NCBI RefSeq assembly: GCF_008520305.1
Contig: NZ_ML703264.1
Location: 209,966-273,965, forward strand
Direction: 5' to 3'
Source: Mesorhizobium sp. SARCC-RB16n
GTDB taxonomy: Bacteria; Pseudomonadota; Alphaproteobacteria; Rhizobiales; Rhizobiaceae
DNA: 64,000 bases
Part shown: piece by piece, positions 1-8,877 of the stretch
Layout: each line of letters opens with the position of its first letter
Numbering within the stretch: the stretch's first letter is position 1
Notes under the pieces: model-generated
Told to the model about the DNA's origin: nothing
Database searches by the model: none
Seen by the model: only the letters and a program-made list of their open reading frames with translations
Translations under genes and position numbers: made by a program

Positions 1-613
1 AGGGCTTGCCGTCCGGTTTCAGGAAGGCGGCGGCCGCCGCTGGGTCCTTCGCCAATCTTTCAGCGCTGCCGGCGAATGAGGCCGCATCGCCCTGGTTGAG
101 GACGAACCCGTCCTTGGCGTAGGCGATTGCCGGGGCCATCAGGTCCTGCCTGGACAAGGTGCCGTATTTCTCGCGTGCCATCTCGAAACCGGCCACGGAA
201 CCGGGTATGCCGACCGCCAGATAGCCGTCGAGGCTGGCGCCCTTCACCGGGTTGCCGTCCTTGTCGAGATACATGGTCTTGGTCGCGGCAAGCGGCGCTC
301 GCTCGCGGAAATCGAGGAAAATCGATTTGCCGTCCTTGAAGCGGATGGTCATGAAGCCGCCGCCGCCGATATTGCCGGCATTGGGGTAGACGACGGCCAA
401 GGCATAGCCGACGGCGACCGCGGCATCGACGGCGTTGCCACCCTTTTTCAGAACCTCTACGCCGACTTCAGAGGCCAGATGCTGGGCCGTGACGACCATA
501 CCGTTCTCGCCCTTAGCCGGTGCTGGAGAGGCAGCAAAAACGGCCGTCAGGGGCCCAAGGGCGAAGGTCAGCGAAAGGCTGGCGGCGATCAGTGTGCGAC
601 GGGTGAAATGCAT
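1..613 (-). CDS. ggt: Gamma-glutamyltransferase, N-terminal part (runs off the left edge)
   Basis: Reading leftward from an ATG at 613, an open frame of 204 codons continues past the window edge. It starts with two arginines and a hydrophobic stretch ending near AVFAASPAP, which is a signal peptide, so the enzyme should be periplasmic. The mature part carries the GGT-family signatures GMVVTAQHLASEVGVEVL, KGGNAVDAAVA and NIGGGGFM. The family cleaves gamma-glutamyl bonds of glutathione and related peptides; the autocatalytic Thr region lies beyond the window. GGAG sits 7 nt upstream of the ATG. It lies 115 bp downstream of rhaI on the same strand; nothing suggests it takes part in rhamnose use. 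Confidence 0.88.
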   Translation of the reverse strand, partial: MHFTRRTLIAASLSLTFALGPLTAVFAASPAPAKGENGMVVTAQHLASEVGVEVLKKGGNAVDAAVAVGYALAVVYPNAGNIGGGGFMTIRFKDGKSIFLDFRERAPLAATKTMYLDKDGNPVKGASLDGYLAVGIPGSVAGFEMAREKYGTLSRQDLMAPAIAYAKDGFVLNQGDAASFAGSAERLAKDPAAAAAFLKPDGKP

Positions 614-728
614 GGCAGGTCTCCGGGCGGGGACACCTAGAAAACCCTCTCGGAGAGACCGAGTCCATTCACAAAATGGGCTCCCACGAAGCACGTCGTG
701 AGGGGAACATCCTCAGTCGAAACCCGCC

Positions 729-2021
729 TCAGACAATCCCACCCGAGCCACCGGCAACCGCCGGCCGTTCCGCCGCGACCTTGGCCCGGTAGCCCGCCGC
801 CCGGTAGGCAGCGATCGGATCGATGGCGCCGCCGGTCTTGAGCCGCGCCATGGCCAGGATCGGCTCGACATCTGTGCGGTAAGCCGCCTTCAGCGCCTGC
901 GTCGCCATCAGCGCGTCATTGCCATCCTGAAAACCTTCGAGCGCCTTGCGGTCGACCAGCAGCGCCTGCGCATAGGCGCGCTGCACCTCGACCGCCGACA
1001 GCATCAGGCTTTCGATGGGGTCAGTGACGTTGTGGCTCTGGTCGAGCATATGGGCGGGATCAAAGCCCTCGGCGCCGGAAAGCTCGGCATCGACCAGCTC
1101 ATTGAAGACCAGGAACAGCCGGTAGGGGTCGATGGAGCCTGCGTCGAGGTCGTCGTCGCCATATTTCGAATCGTTGAAGTGGAAGCCGCCGAGCTTTTTG
1201 AACTGGATAAGCCGCGACACGATCATCTCGATGTTGACGTTGGGCGCGTGATGGCCGAGGTCGACGAGGCAGAACGCCTTGTCGCCGAGCTCCTTGGCGA
1301 TGATATAATTGGTGCCCCAGTCCTGGACGACTGTGGAATAGAAGGCGGGCTCGTACATCTTGTGTTCGGTGAAGAGCTTCCAGTCGTCCGGCAGCCCGGC
1401 ATAGACCTCCCGCATGGCGTCGAGATAGCGCTCGAATGCCTTGGCGAAATTGACCTGGCCGGGGAAGTTGGAGCCGTCGCCGATCCAGACCGTCAGCGCC
1501 CTGGAGCCCAGCGTCTTGCCGATTTCGATGCATTCGAGATTGTGCTCGATTGCCTGGCGACGCGTGCCGGCATCGGCATGCGACAGCGAGCCGAACTTGT
1601 AGGACAGCGTCTGGTCCTTCGCATCGGAGAAGGTATTGGAGTTCATCGCATCGAAACCGAGACCGAAGCGGGAGGCCGCCTGTTTCAGCCGGTTCGGATC
1701 GGCCTTGTCCCATGGAATGTGCAGCGAGACGGTCGGGGTCGCCTGCGTCAACTGCTTGATGACGGCGCAATCCTCGATCTTGTCGAAGATATCGCGCGGC
1801 TCGCCGGCGCCGGGAAAGCGCGCAAAGCGCGTACCGCCGGTGCCGACGCCCCAGGAGGGAATCGCGACGGCGAATTTCTCGACCTTGTCGCGGATGGCAT
1901 CGATGGCGATGCCGCGCCGGTCGAGGCGCTCGCCGAGTGAGGCGTAATCGCGCTCGAGGTTGGCTTTGTGCGCGGCGTTGTCCTTGTCGACGACGCCGGC
2001 GGAAATGATGGATTCGGACAC
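729..2021 (-). CDS. rhaI: L-rhamnose isomerase (rhizobial type)
   Basis: A 430-residue sugar isomerase of the xylose-isomerase-like TIM-barrel group that converts L-rhamnose to L-rhamnulose in the cytoplasm. Metal and substrate residues sit in LVDLGHHAPNVNIE and FHFNDSKYGDDDLDAGSIDP, and the N-terminal WGVGTGGTRFARFPG motif is typical of the rhizobial enzyme rather than E. coli RhaA. The start is taken as GTG at 2021 because GGGAGGA lies 6 nt upstream; an in-frame TTG at 2036 sits inside that ribosome-binding site. It is the second gene after rhaD, separated by a 108-bp gap holding a double-hairpin repeat that may affect its expression relative to rhaD. Confidence 0.93.
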   Translation of the reverse strand: MSESIISAGVVDKDNAAHKANLERDYASLGERLDRRGIAIDAIRDKVEKFAVAIPSWGVGTGGTRFARFPGAGEPRDIFDKIEDCAVIKQLTQATPTVSLHIPWDKADPNRLKQAASRFGLGFDAMNSNTFSDAKDQTLSYKFGSLSHADAGTRRQAIEHNLECIEIGKTLGSRALTVWIGDGSNFPGQVNFAKAFERYLDAMREVYAGLPDDWKLFTEHKMYEPAFYSTVVQDWGTNYIIAKELGDKAFCLVDLGHHAPNVNIEMIVSRLIQFKKLGGFHFNDSKYGDDDLDAGSIDPYRLFLVFNELVDAELSGAEGFDPAHMLDQSHNVTDPIESLMLSAVEVQRAYAQALLVDRKALEGFQDGNDALMATQALKAAYRTDVEPILAMARLKTGGAIDPIAAYRAAGYRAKVAAERPAVAGGSGGIV

Positions 2022-2050
2022 TGCTATTCCTCCCAAAATGCGTTCCGTCA

Positions 2051-2110
2051 GCGCTGCCCCTCATCCGGCCCTTCGGGCCACCTTCTCCCCGTATAGGGAC
2101 GGGGAGAAGG
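2051..2110. repeat. Double-hairpin intergenic repeat, copy 1
   Basis: A 60-bp element starting GCGCTGCCCCTCA. It holds a small hairpin (GGCCC-ttc-GGGCC) and a larger one with arms CCTTCTCCCCGT and ACGGGGAGAAGG. A second copy of 55 bp, same order and orientation, lies at 51211-51265. It sits in the gap between rhaD and rhaI. Short palindromic elements of this sort are dispersed in rhizobial genomes; here it may act as a transcript-stabilising or attenuating structure. Confidence 0.8.
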
Positions 2111-2129
2111 GAAGCGCTTCGACGTTAGC

Positions 2130-4232
2130 TCAGCGTGTAAAACTTTGCGCGTTGCCGGCGTCGACATTGATGATGTTGCCGGTCGACTTGGCCGACATGT
2201 CGGAGGCTAGGAAATAGATCGCCTCGGCGATGTCCTCCGGGAAGACCGAGCGCTTCAGCATCGAGCGCGAGCGATAATGCTCTTCGAGGTCGTCGGTCGA
2301 CATCTTGTAGGCGGCGGCGCGTTGTTCCTTCCACTCGCCGGTCCAGATTTTCGAGCCGCGCAGCACCGCGTCCGGGTTGACGACATTGACGCGGATCTGG
2401 GCTTCCGCGCCCTCCAGCGCGAGACAGCGCGCGAGATGGATCTCGGCCGCCTTGGCGGTGCAATAGGCAGCGGCGTTGGGTGACGCGGCGAGACCATTCT
2501 TGGAAGCGACGAAGACGACGTTGCCGCCGATCTTCTGCACCCGAAACAGCCGGAATGCTTCTCGCGAGACCAGGAAATAGCCGGTCGACAGGATGTCCAT
2601 GTTCTTGTTCCACAGCGCCAGCGTCGTCTCCTCGATCGGTGCCGAGGACGCGAGGCCGGCATTGGAGACCAGGATGTCGATGCCGCCGAACTCAACCGCC
2701 GTCTCGGCAAAGCCGGCGACGACCTGATCCTCGGAGGTGACGTTGATCAACACCGGCCGGACGAAATCCTTGCCATAGGCTTTTGCCAGTTCCTCATTGG
2801 CGCCGGCGAGAGCCGTCTCATCGATATCGGCCAGCACCACGCAGGCGCCCTCACGCAGCAGGCGGCTGGCTGTGGCCCGGCCGATGCCGCCGGCGCCGCC
2901 GGTGACCAGCGCGATCTGGCCGGCGAGAGACTTCGGCTTCGGCATGCGCTGCAGCTTCAGGTCCTCGAGCAGCCAGTACTCGATGTCGAAAGCCTCCTGT
3001 GGGGGCAGGCCGACATAGGACGAGACGGTGGACGCGCCGCGCATGACGTTGATGGCGTTGACGTAGAATTCGCCCGAAATGCGAGCCGTCGCCTTGTCGC
3101 CGGCGAAGGTGAACATGCCGACGCCGGGCATAAGGTAGACCACGGCATTGGGGTCGCGGATGGCCGGCGAATCCGCATGCTTGCAGCTGTCGTAATAGGC
3201 CTGGTAGCCGACGCGATATTCGGCAACATCATCAGCGAGCCGCGCGATGACGGCATCGACATCAGGCTTTGCCGGATCGAACTCAATGACCAGCGGCCGG
3301 ATCTTGGTGCGCAGAAAATGATCGGGGCACGAGGTGCCTAGTGCGGCCAGCAGCCGCAAATCCTTGGAGTTGACGAATTCGAGTACGGCGGCGGAGTCGT
3401 CGAAATGGCCGAGCTTGTGGCTCTTTTCCGAGATCAGGCCGCGAATCCTGGGCATCAGCTTGGCGGCGATCGCACGACGGGCAGTGGCGTCGAGCGACCT
3501 TACCACCTCGCCACCGAAGATCGCCACGCCTTCCGACCGGCGCTCGAACCATTCGATCGCCTGGTTGATCACAGAAATCGTCGTCTCGTAGCACTCCTTG
3601 GGGGTGTCACCCCAGGTGAACAGGCCGTGGCTTTCGAGGATGACGCCCTTCGCGGTGGGATGTTCGAGGCAGAATTTCTCCAGCCACAGGCCAAGTTCGA
3701 AGCCCGGCCGTTTCCATGGCAGCCAGCCAATGGCATCGCCGAAGATTTCATTGGTCAGCGCCCTGGAATCCTTCGCCGCGGCAATCGCGATGATGGCATC
3801 GGGATGCATGTGGTCGACGAAAGGCTTCGGCACATAGGCATGCAGCGGCGTGTCGATCGAGGCCGCGCGTGGATTGAGGTTGAAGGTGCAGTGGGGTAGA
3901 TAGCCCACCATCTCGTCCTCGTGCTCGACACCGCGATAAAGCCCCTTCAGCGCCCGCAGCTTGTCCATGTAGAGGGTGGCGAAGCCGTCAAGCTTGATCG
4001 AGGCGCTGTCGCCGCCCGAGCCTTTCACCCAAAGCACCTCCACATTCTCGCCGGTGAGCGGATCCTTCTGCCATATCTTCGAAGATGTGTTGCCGCCGCC
4101 ATAATTGGTGACGCGCTTGTCGGAGCCGAGCGTATTCGAGCGGTAGACCAGAAGTTCGGGCTCGCTCATCCCCTTCGCCTTCACATCATCCCACAGATTG
4201 GCGAGGCGCGAGCCGGAGCGCTTGTCGAGCAT
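2130..4232 (-). CDS. rhaD: Bifunctional rhamnulose-1-phosphate aldolase / short-chain dehydrogenase
   Basis: A 700-residue fusion. Residues about 15-330 are a class II aldolase/adducin domain with the metal-binding HMHPDAII motif and ESHGLFTWG. From about residue 430 there is a short-chain dehydrogenase with the nucleotide-binding TGGAGGIGRA, NAGLASS and catalytic YCTAKAAE. The aldolase half splits L-rhamnulose 1-phosphate into dihydroxyacetone phosphate and L-lactaldehyde; the dehydrogenase half is expected to oxidise the lactaldehyde. The start is ATG 4232, preceded by GGGAGGATTTACCT; an upstream in-frame extension to 4295 has no such site. It leads the leftward rhaD-rhaI transcript from the promoter region shared with rhaR. 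Confidence 0.95.
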   Translation of the reverse strand: MLDKRSGSRLANLWDDVKAKGMSEPELLVYRSNTLGSDKRVTNYGGGNTSSKIWQKDPLTGENVEVLWVKGSGGDSASIKLDGFATLYMDKLRALKGLYRGVEHEDEMVGYLPHCTFNLNPRAASIDTPLHAYVPKPFVDHMHPDAIIAIAAAKDSRALTNEIFGDAIGWLPWKRPGFELGLWLEKFCLEHPTAKGVILESHGLFTWGDTPKECYETTISVINQAIEWFERRSEGVAIFGGEVVRSLDATARRAIAAKLMPRIRGLISEKSHKLGHFDDSAAVLEFVNSKDLRLLAALGTSCPDHFLRTKIRPLVIEFDPAKPDVDAVIARLADDVAEYRVGYQAYYDSCKHADSPAIRDPNAVVYLMPGVGMFTFAGDKATARISGEFYVNAINVMRGASTVSSYVGLPPQEAFDIEYWLLEDLKLQRMPKPKSLAGQIALVTGGAGGIGRATASRLLREGACVVLADIDETALAGANEELAKAYGKDFVRPVLINVTSEDQVVAGFAETAVEFGGIDILVSNAGLASSAPIEETTLALWNKNMDILSTGYFLVSREAFRLFRVQKIGGNVVFVASKNGLAASPNAAAYCTAKAAEIHLARCLALEGAEAQIRVNVVNPDAVLRGSKIWTGEWKEQRAAAYKMSTDDLEEHYRSRSMLKRSVFPEDIAEAIYFLASDMSAKSTGNIINVDAGNAQSFTR

Positions 4233-4318
4233 AGGTAAATCCTCCCTTGGAGTGCGAACGATGCGCTCCTTTTTCGCCCGGGAATGTCTACGCAAGAAGC
4301 GAGCTTGTCAATCACAAA

Positions 4319-4401
4319 CGATCAAAATCAATCATATTGCACTGCACAATGAAATTATATGATCGGAAATGATTGACACTGCTCGTTTTGGGTGCCTAGA
4401 T
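4319..4401. promoter_or_regulatory. rhaR promoter with overlapping interrupted dyad (candidate RhaR operator)
   Basis: The 188-bp rhaD/rhaR divergent gap is AT-rich for this genome. Two 19-bp arms, CGATCAAAATCAATCATAT at 4319-4337 and its inverted partner at 4357-4375, match at 13 of 19 positions and are 19 bp apart. The right arm overlaps TTGACA at 4373-4378, which is 17 nt from CTAGAT at 4396-4401, close to the rhizobial sigma-70 consensus (CTTGAC-N17-CTATAT). ATCA-type repeats are usual in DeoR-family operators. Repression of both arms by RhaR is inferred. Confidence 0.6.
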
Positions 4402-4420
4402 GTTGAGGCAGGGAGGAACC

Positions 4421-5224
4421 ATGCACGAAAAAGAGCGCCACAGGATCATTCTGTCCGCCGTCCAGGAAAAACCTGTGGTGACGGTGCAGGAAATGGTCGA
4501 TCTGACGGAGTCCTCCGAGGCGACGATCCGGCGCGATATCGCGGCACTCCATGTCCAGAAACGTCTGCGCCGGGTGCGCGGCGGCGCCGAGGCCATCTCG
4601 CCGCCGCAGTTCATCGGGCTGGCCGGCCGCCCCTTCTCCGTCAACGAAACGCTCAATGCTTCGCAGAAGCGAGCGATCGCTCGCGAAGCGGTCGAACTGT
4701 GCAAGGACGGTGAGCCGATCATCATCAATGGCGGCACCACCACCTTCCAGATGGTGCATTTCCTGACCGGCCGCCGCATGCCGATCTTCACCAATTCGTT
4801 CCCGATCGCCGAGCACCTGCTCAAGCACTCGAAGAACACGGTGATGCTGTCGGGCGGCACGATCTATCGCGAGCAGAACATCATCCTGTCGCCCTTCGAC
4901 AATGACGTGACGCGCAATTTCTACGCGCGCCGCATGTTCATGGGCGCTCAAGGGTTGGGGCCGCTCGGCCTGATGGAGGGCGATCCGCTGCTGATCCAGG
5001 CGGAGCAGAAGCTGATCGACCAGGCCGACGAACTGGTGGTGCTGGTCGATTCCTCGAAATTCCGCAAACGCTCCAGCCTGATCTTGTGTGGTCTCTCGCG
5101 CATCGCCACCGTCATCACCGATGACGGCATCGAGGACCGCGAAGCCAAGATGCTGGAAACCGCGGGGGTGATGCTGATCGTCGCCCGCAAGTCGACAAAG
5201 GAAGAATCTTCACTGCAGGCCTGA
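4421..5224 (+). CDS. rhaR: DeoR-family transcriptional regulator of rhamnose genes
   Basis: A 267-residue DeoR-family regulator. The N-terminal winged helix-turn-helix reads VTVQEMVDLTESSEATIRRDIAAL and the C-terminal half is a sugar-phosphate sensor domain (IINGGTTTFQMV near residue 100, then VDSSKF near 220). Such proteins normally repress until a phosphorylated intermediate binds. Start ATG 4421 follows GGGAGGAACC directly; another in-frame ATG at 4400 has no ribosome-binding site. It is the first gene of the rightward rha cluster, 54 bp ahead of rhaS, the same order as the characterised Rhizobium leguminosarum locus, which supports the assignment. Confidence 0.93.
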   Translation: MHEKERHRIILSAVQEKPVVTVQEMVDLTESSEATIRRDIAALHVQKRLRRVRGGAEAISPPQFIGLAGRPFSVNETLNASQKRAIAREAVELCKDGEPIIINGGTTTFQMVHFLTGRRMPIFTNSFPIAEHLLKHSKNTVMLSGGTIYREQNIILSPFDNDVTRNFYARRMFMGAQGLGPLGLMEGDPLLIQAEQKLIDQADELVVLVDSSKFRKRSSLILCGLSRIATVITDDGIEDREAKMLETAGVMLIVARKSTKEESSLQA

Positions 5225-5278
5225 GACACCTCACGCCCGCAGCGGCGATGGAATGCAACACTCAAGGGAGGAAATTCG

Positions 5279-6274
5279 ATGAGCTTCTTGAAGAAATTGA
5301 TGGTGACGGCCGCGTTTTCGGCAGCCATGTTCGTGAATGCCGCCTACGCGGAAAACGTCAAGATCGCGCTGGTGGTGAAGTCGCTCGGCAACGGCTTCTT
5401 CGATGCCGCCAACAAGGGTGCCGAAGAGGCAGCCAAGGAACTCGGCGACGTCGACATCATCTACACCGGCCCGACCAAGGCGACCGCCGAGGCGCAGATC
5501 GAAGTGGTCAATTCGCTGATCGCGCAGAAGGTCAACGCCATCGCGATTTCCGCCAATGACGCCGACGCGCTGGTGCCGGTGCTGAAGAAGGCCATGGAGC
5601 GCGGCATCACCGTCATTTCCTGGGATTCGGGCGTCGCCAAGGAAGGCCGCCAGCTTCACCTCAACCCGTCCGACACCGGCCTGATCGGCGAGACCATCAT
5701 CAAGCTCGCCGCCGACTATCTGCCGGAAGGCGGCGACGTCGCCATCCTGTCGGCCTCCTCGACTGCGACCAACCAGAACGCCTGGATCGAAGCGGCCAAG
5801 AAGGTGCTGCCGGAGAAGTTCCCCAAGATCAAGCTCGTCGCCACCGTCTATGGCGATGACGACTCGGCCAAGAGCACCGATGAAGCCAAGGGCCTGCTGA
5901 AGTCCTATCCGAACCTGAAGGCGATTATCGCGCCGACCACCGTCGGCGTCGTCGCCGCGGCCCAGGTGGTCACCGACGAGAACCTGATCGGCAAGGTCAA
6001 CGTCACCGGCCTGGCGCTGCCGTCGGAATTCAAGAAGTTCATCGACAACGGCGCCAGCCAGGCGGTTGCGCTGTGGAACCCGATCGATCTCGGTTATTCC
6101 GCCGTCTACCTCGCCCATGACCTGGCGGTGAAAAAGGAAGAGGCCAAGCCGGGCGCGACGCTGTCGATCGGCCGTGTCGGCAAGGTGACGCTCGACGACA
6201 CCAATTCGGCCGCGATGGCTCCGCCCTTCAAGTTCGACAAGAGCAACATCGAGAAGTTCTCCAAGATCTATTGA
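5279..6274 (+). CDS. rhaS: Rhamnose ABC transporter, periplasmic binding protein
   Basis: 331 residues with a cleavable signal peptide (MSFLKKLMVTAAFSAAMF, processing near YA-EN), then a type I periplasmic binding fold of the ribose/rhamnose class: ALVVKSLGNGFFDAANKGA, INAIAISANDADAL-like segment and VISWDSGV. It delivers L-rhamnose to the RhaT/RhaP/RhaQ importer. GGGAGGA precedes the ATG by 7 nt. It is followed by a strong hairpin before rhaT, consistent with the usual excess of binding protein over membrane components. Confidence 0.94.
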   Translation: MSFLKKLMVTAAFSAAMFVNAAYAENVKIALVVKSLGNGFFDAANKGAEEAAKELGDVDIIYTGPTKATAEAQIEVVNSLIAQKVNAIAISANDADALVPVLKKAMERGITVISWDSGVAKEGRQLHLNPSDTGLIGETIIKLAADYLPEGGDVAILSASSTATNQNAWIEAAKKVLPEKFPKIKLVATVYGDDDSAKSTDEAKGLLKSYPNLKAIIAPTTVGVVAAAQVVTDENLIGKVNVTGLALPSEFKKFIDNGASQAVALWNPIDLGYSAVYLAHDLAVKKEEAKPGATLSIGRVGKVTLDDTNSAAMAPPFKFDKSNIEKFSKIY

Positions 6275-6296
6275 TCTCTGCGCCTTTCAAGCAGGC

Positions 6297-6320
6297 GCGG
6301 CGGGGCTTTGGTCCCGCCGC
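6297..6320 (+). terminator. Stem-loop in the rhaS-rhaT gap
   Basis: A perfect 8-bp GC stem, GCGGCGGG (6297-6304) with CCCGCCGC (6313-6320), loop of 8 nt, no T-run after it. It begins 22 nt after the rhaS stop. It looks more like an RNA-stabilising or partial-termination hairpin than a full terminator, since rhaT to rhaK must be transcribed through it. Confidence 0.65.
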
Positions 6321-6358
6321 GTCTTCAACGGAACCTGATTTCAGGGCTTGATACGGAT

Positions 6359-7900
6359 ATGGACACGACGGCCCAACACAGCAAGACGAAGGAGCGGCCT
6401 CCAGCTTCTGCTCCACGCCTGACGCTGTCCGGTATCTCCAAGAGCTTTCCCGGCGTGCGGGCGCTGCACAATGTCAGCCTGTCGTTGTATCCCGGCCAGG
6501 TGACCGCGCTGATCGGCGAGAATGGCGCCGGCAAGTCGACGCTGGTCAAGATCATGACCGGGATCTACCAGCCCGACGCGGGCACCATCAGCATTGACGG
6601 CCAGACCGTGACCTTGCCCAGCGCGCATGCCGCGTTCGGCCACGGCGTCACCGCCATCCATCAGGAAACGGTGCTGTTCGACGATCTCAGCGTCGCCGAA
6701 AACATCTTTCTCGGCCATGCGCCGCGCTCGCGCTTCGGCACAATCGACTGGCGCACGATGCGCAAGAATGCACGAGAAGTGCTCGACACCATGCATGCCG
6801 GCCATATCGACGCCGACGCCCGGCTCAGGGATCTCGGCATCGCCAACAAGCATCTCGTTGCCGTTGCCCGCGCCATGTCGATCGACTCCCAGATCGTCAT
6901 CATGGACGAGCCGACGGCCGCCCTTTCGATGAAGGAGATCGAGGAGCTTTTCCTTCTGATCGAATTCCTCAAGGAGCAGGGCAAGGCAATCCTGTTCATC
7001 AGTCACAAGTTCGACGAGATCTACCGCATCGCCGACCGCTACACGGTATTCCGCGACGGCGAGATGGTCGGCGAAGGCCTGATTAAGGATGCCGGCCAGA
7101 GCCAGATCGTGCGCATGATGGTGGGCCGTTCGGTCGACCACATCTTTCCGCAGCGCAAAGCCGAAATCGGCGCGCCGGTGCTCTCGGTCTCCGGCCTGTC
7201 GCACCCGACCGAATTCAACGACATCGGCTTTGAATTGCACAAGGGCGAAATCCTCGGCTTCTACGGCCTTGTCGGCGCCGGGCGCAGCGAGGTCATGCAG
7301 GCGATATCAGGCATCACCCGCACGTCGAGCGGCACGATCACGCTGGAGGGCAAGGCGATCGCGCCGAAATCGGCGGCTGAAACAATCGAGGCCGGCATCG
7401 TCTATGTGCCGGAGGAACGCGGCAAGCAAGGCGTGGTGATCGGCCTGCCGATCTTCCAGAACGTTTCCCTTCCGTCGCTCGCCCGCACCTCCAAATCCGG
7501 CATGCTTCGGCTGGCGGAGGAACTTTCGCTGGCCCGTTCCTACACCGAGCGGTTGGACCTGCGCGCCTCCTCTCTCAGCCAGGATGTCGGCACGCTCTCG
7601 GGCGGCAACCAGCAGAAGGTGGTCATCGCCAAATGGCTGGCGACCACGCCCAAGGTGATCATCCTGGACGAACCGACCAAAGGCATCGACATCGGCTCCA
7701 AGGCCGCCGTGCACGGTTTCATGGCCGAGCTTGTCGCACAGGGCCTGTCGGTGATCATGGTGTCGTCGGAACTGCCCGAAATCCTCGGCATGTCCGACCG
7801 TGTCGTCGTCATGCGCGAGGGTCTCGTCGCGGCGGTCTACGACAACAAGGGACTGGACGCCGAGACGCTGGTCAGGACGGCAGCGGGGATCGCGGCATGA
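6359..7900 (+). CDS. rhaT: Rhamnose ABC transporter, double ATP-binding subunit
   Basis: 513 residues with two ABC domains, as in CUT2 sugar importers. The first carries GENGAGKST (near residue 52) and the Walker B ILMDEP-type IVIMDEPTAALS; its signature is degenerate (LGIANKHLVAVARA). The second has a GLVGAGRSE P-loop variant, a full LSGGNQQK signature and VIILDEPTKGID. It energises the RhaP/RhaQ permeases at the inner membrane. Start ATG 6359 is chosen over an in-frame TTG at 6308 inside the upstream hairpin, although no good Shine-Dalgarno is seen. It overlaps rhaP by 4 nt (ATGA). Confidence 0.94.
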   Translation: MDTTAQHSKTKERPPASAPRLTLSGISKSFPGVRALHNVSLSLYPGQVTALIGENGAGKSTLVKIMTGIYQPDAGTISIDGQTVTLPSAHAAFGHGVTAIHQETVLFDDLSVAENIFLGHAPRSRFGTIDWRTMRKNAREVLDTMHAGHIDADARLRDLGIANKHLVAVARAMSIDSQIVIMDEPTAALSMKEIEELFLLIEFLKEQGKAILFISHKFDEIYRIADRYTVFRDGEMVGEGLIKDAGQSQIVRMMVGRSVDHIFPQRKAEIGAPVLSVSGLSHPTEFNDIGFELHKGEILGFYGLVGAGRSEVMQAISGITRTSSGTITLEGKAIAPKSAAETIEAGIVYVPEERGKQGVVIGLPIFQNVSLPSLARTSKSGMLRLAEELSLARSYTERLDLRASSLSQDVGTLSGGNQQKVVIAKWLATTPKVIILDEPTKGIDIGSKAAVHGFMAELVAQGLSVIMVSSELPEILGMSDRVVVMREGLVAAVYDNKGLDAETLVRTAAGIAA

Positions 7901-8877
7901 AGGCTTTCCTCAAATATCGTGAGATCTGGCTGCTTGCGGCAATCGTCGTGCTGATCGGGCTGATCTCGACGCGCTTTCCGGCCTTCGCCGACCCAGCCAA
8001 TCTGCGCCAGGTGTTCAACGACACCTCGATCCTGATGATCCTGGCGCTCGGCCAGATGGTGGTCATCCTGACGCGCTCGATCGACCTGTCGATGGCGTCC
8101 AATCTGTGCTTCACCGGCATGGTGGTGGCGATGCTGAACGCCGCCCATCCGGCGGTCCCGATCCCGCTGCTTATCGTCATCGCGCTGGCGGTCGGGCTGG
8201 TGCTCGGCGCCATCAACGGCCTGCTGGTATGGCGGCTCAACATCCCCTCGATCGTAGTGACGCTGGGCACGCTGACCATCTATCGCGGCGCCACCTTCGT
8301 CATCTCGGGCGGCGCCTGGGTCAATGCCGACAAGATGAGCCCAGATTTCATCGGCTTCCAGCGCGCTGCTTTCCTCGGCATTCCTGTGCTGTCCTGGATC
8401 GCCATCCTGGTCATTGCGCTGTTCTTCGTGCTGATGACGCGTACCGCGCTCGGCCGCTCGATCTATGCCATCGGCGTCAACCCGACGGCATCCGTCTATG
8501 CCGGCATCGATGTCGGGCGGACCAAATTCATCGTCTTCTGCATCTCCGGCATGATCGGCGGCCTTGCTGGCTACCTCTGGATTTCGCGCTATGTCATTGC
8601 CTCGGTCGAGGTCGCTAATGGCTATGAGCTGAACATCATCGCCGCATGCGTCATCGGCGGCATCTCGATCGCCGGCGGCATCGGCTCGGTCGGCGGTGCC
8701 GTGCTCGGCGCGCTGTTCCTCGGCATCATCTCCAACGCGCTGCCGGTCATCAACATCTCGCCTTTCTGGCAGATGGCGATTTCAGGCAGCGCCATCATCC
8801 TAGCCGTGGTGCTCAACGCACGCGGTGAACGCCAGCAGGGCCGCATCATCCTCAAGAAAGTGGAAGCGGTGACATGA
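7897..8877 (+). CDS. rhaP: Rhamnose ABC transporter permease
   Basis: 326-residue polytopic inner-membrane protein of the RbsC/CUT2 family, about 9-10 hydrophobic segments, with the conserved [15 protein letters not shown] and GINVGRTKF-type loop ([22 protein letters not shown]). With RhaQ it should form the heteromeric channel served by RhaT. It starts in the ATGA overlap with rhaT and ends in an ATGA overlap with rhaQ, so the three are translationally coupled. Confidence 0.93.
   Translation: MKAFLKYREIWLLAAIVVLIGLISTRFPAFADPANLRQVFNDTSILMILALGQMVVILTRSIDLSMASNLCFTGMVVAMLNAAHPAVPIPLLIVIALAVGLVLGAINGLLVWRLNIPSIVVTLGTLTIYRGATFVISGGAWVNADKMSPDFIGFQRAAFLGIPVLSWIAILVIALFFVLMTRTALGRSIYAIGVNPTASVYAGIDVGRTKFIVFCISGMIGGLAGYLWISRYVIASVEVANGYELNIIAACVIGGISIAGGIGSVGGAVLGALFLGIISNALPVINISPFWQMAISGSAIILAVVLNARGERQQGRIILKKVEAVT

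Noticed and set aside
1032-1940. A 302-codon + frame across rhaI
   Set aside because: Antisense shadow of rhaI, rich in Val, Glu and Asp with no motif or ribosome-binding site.
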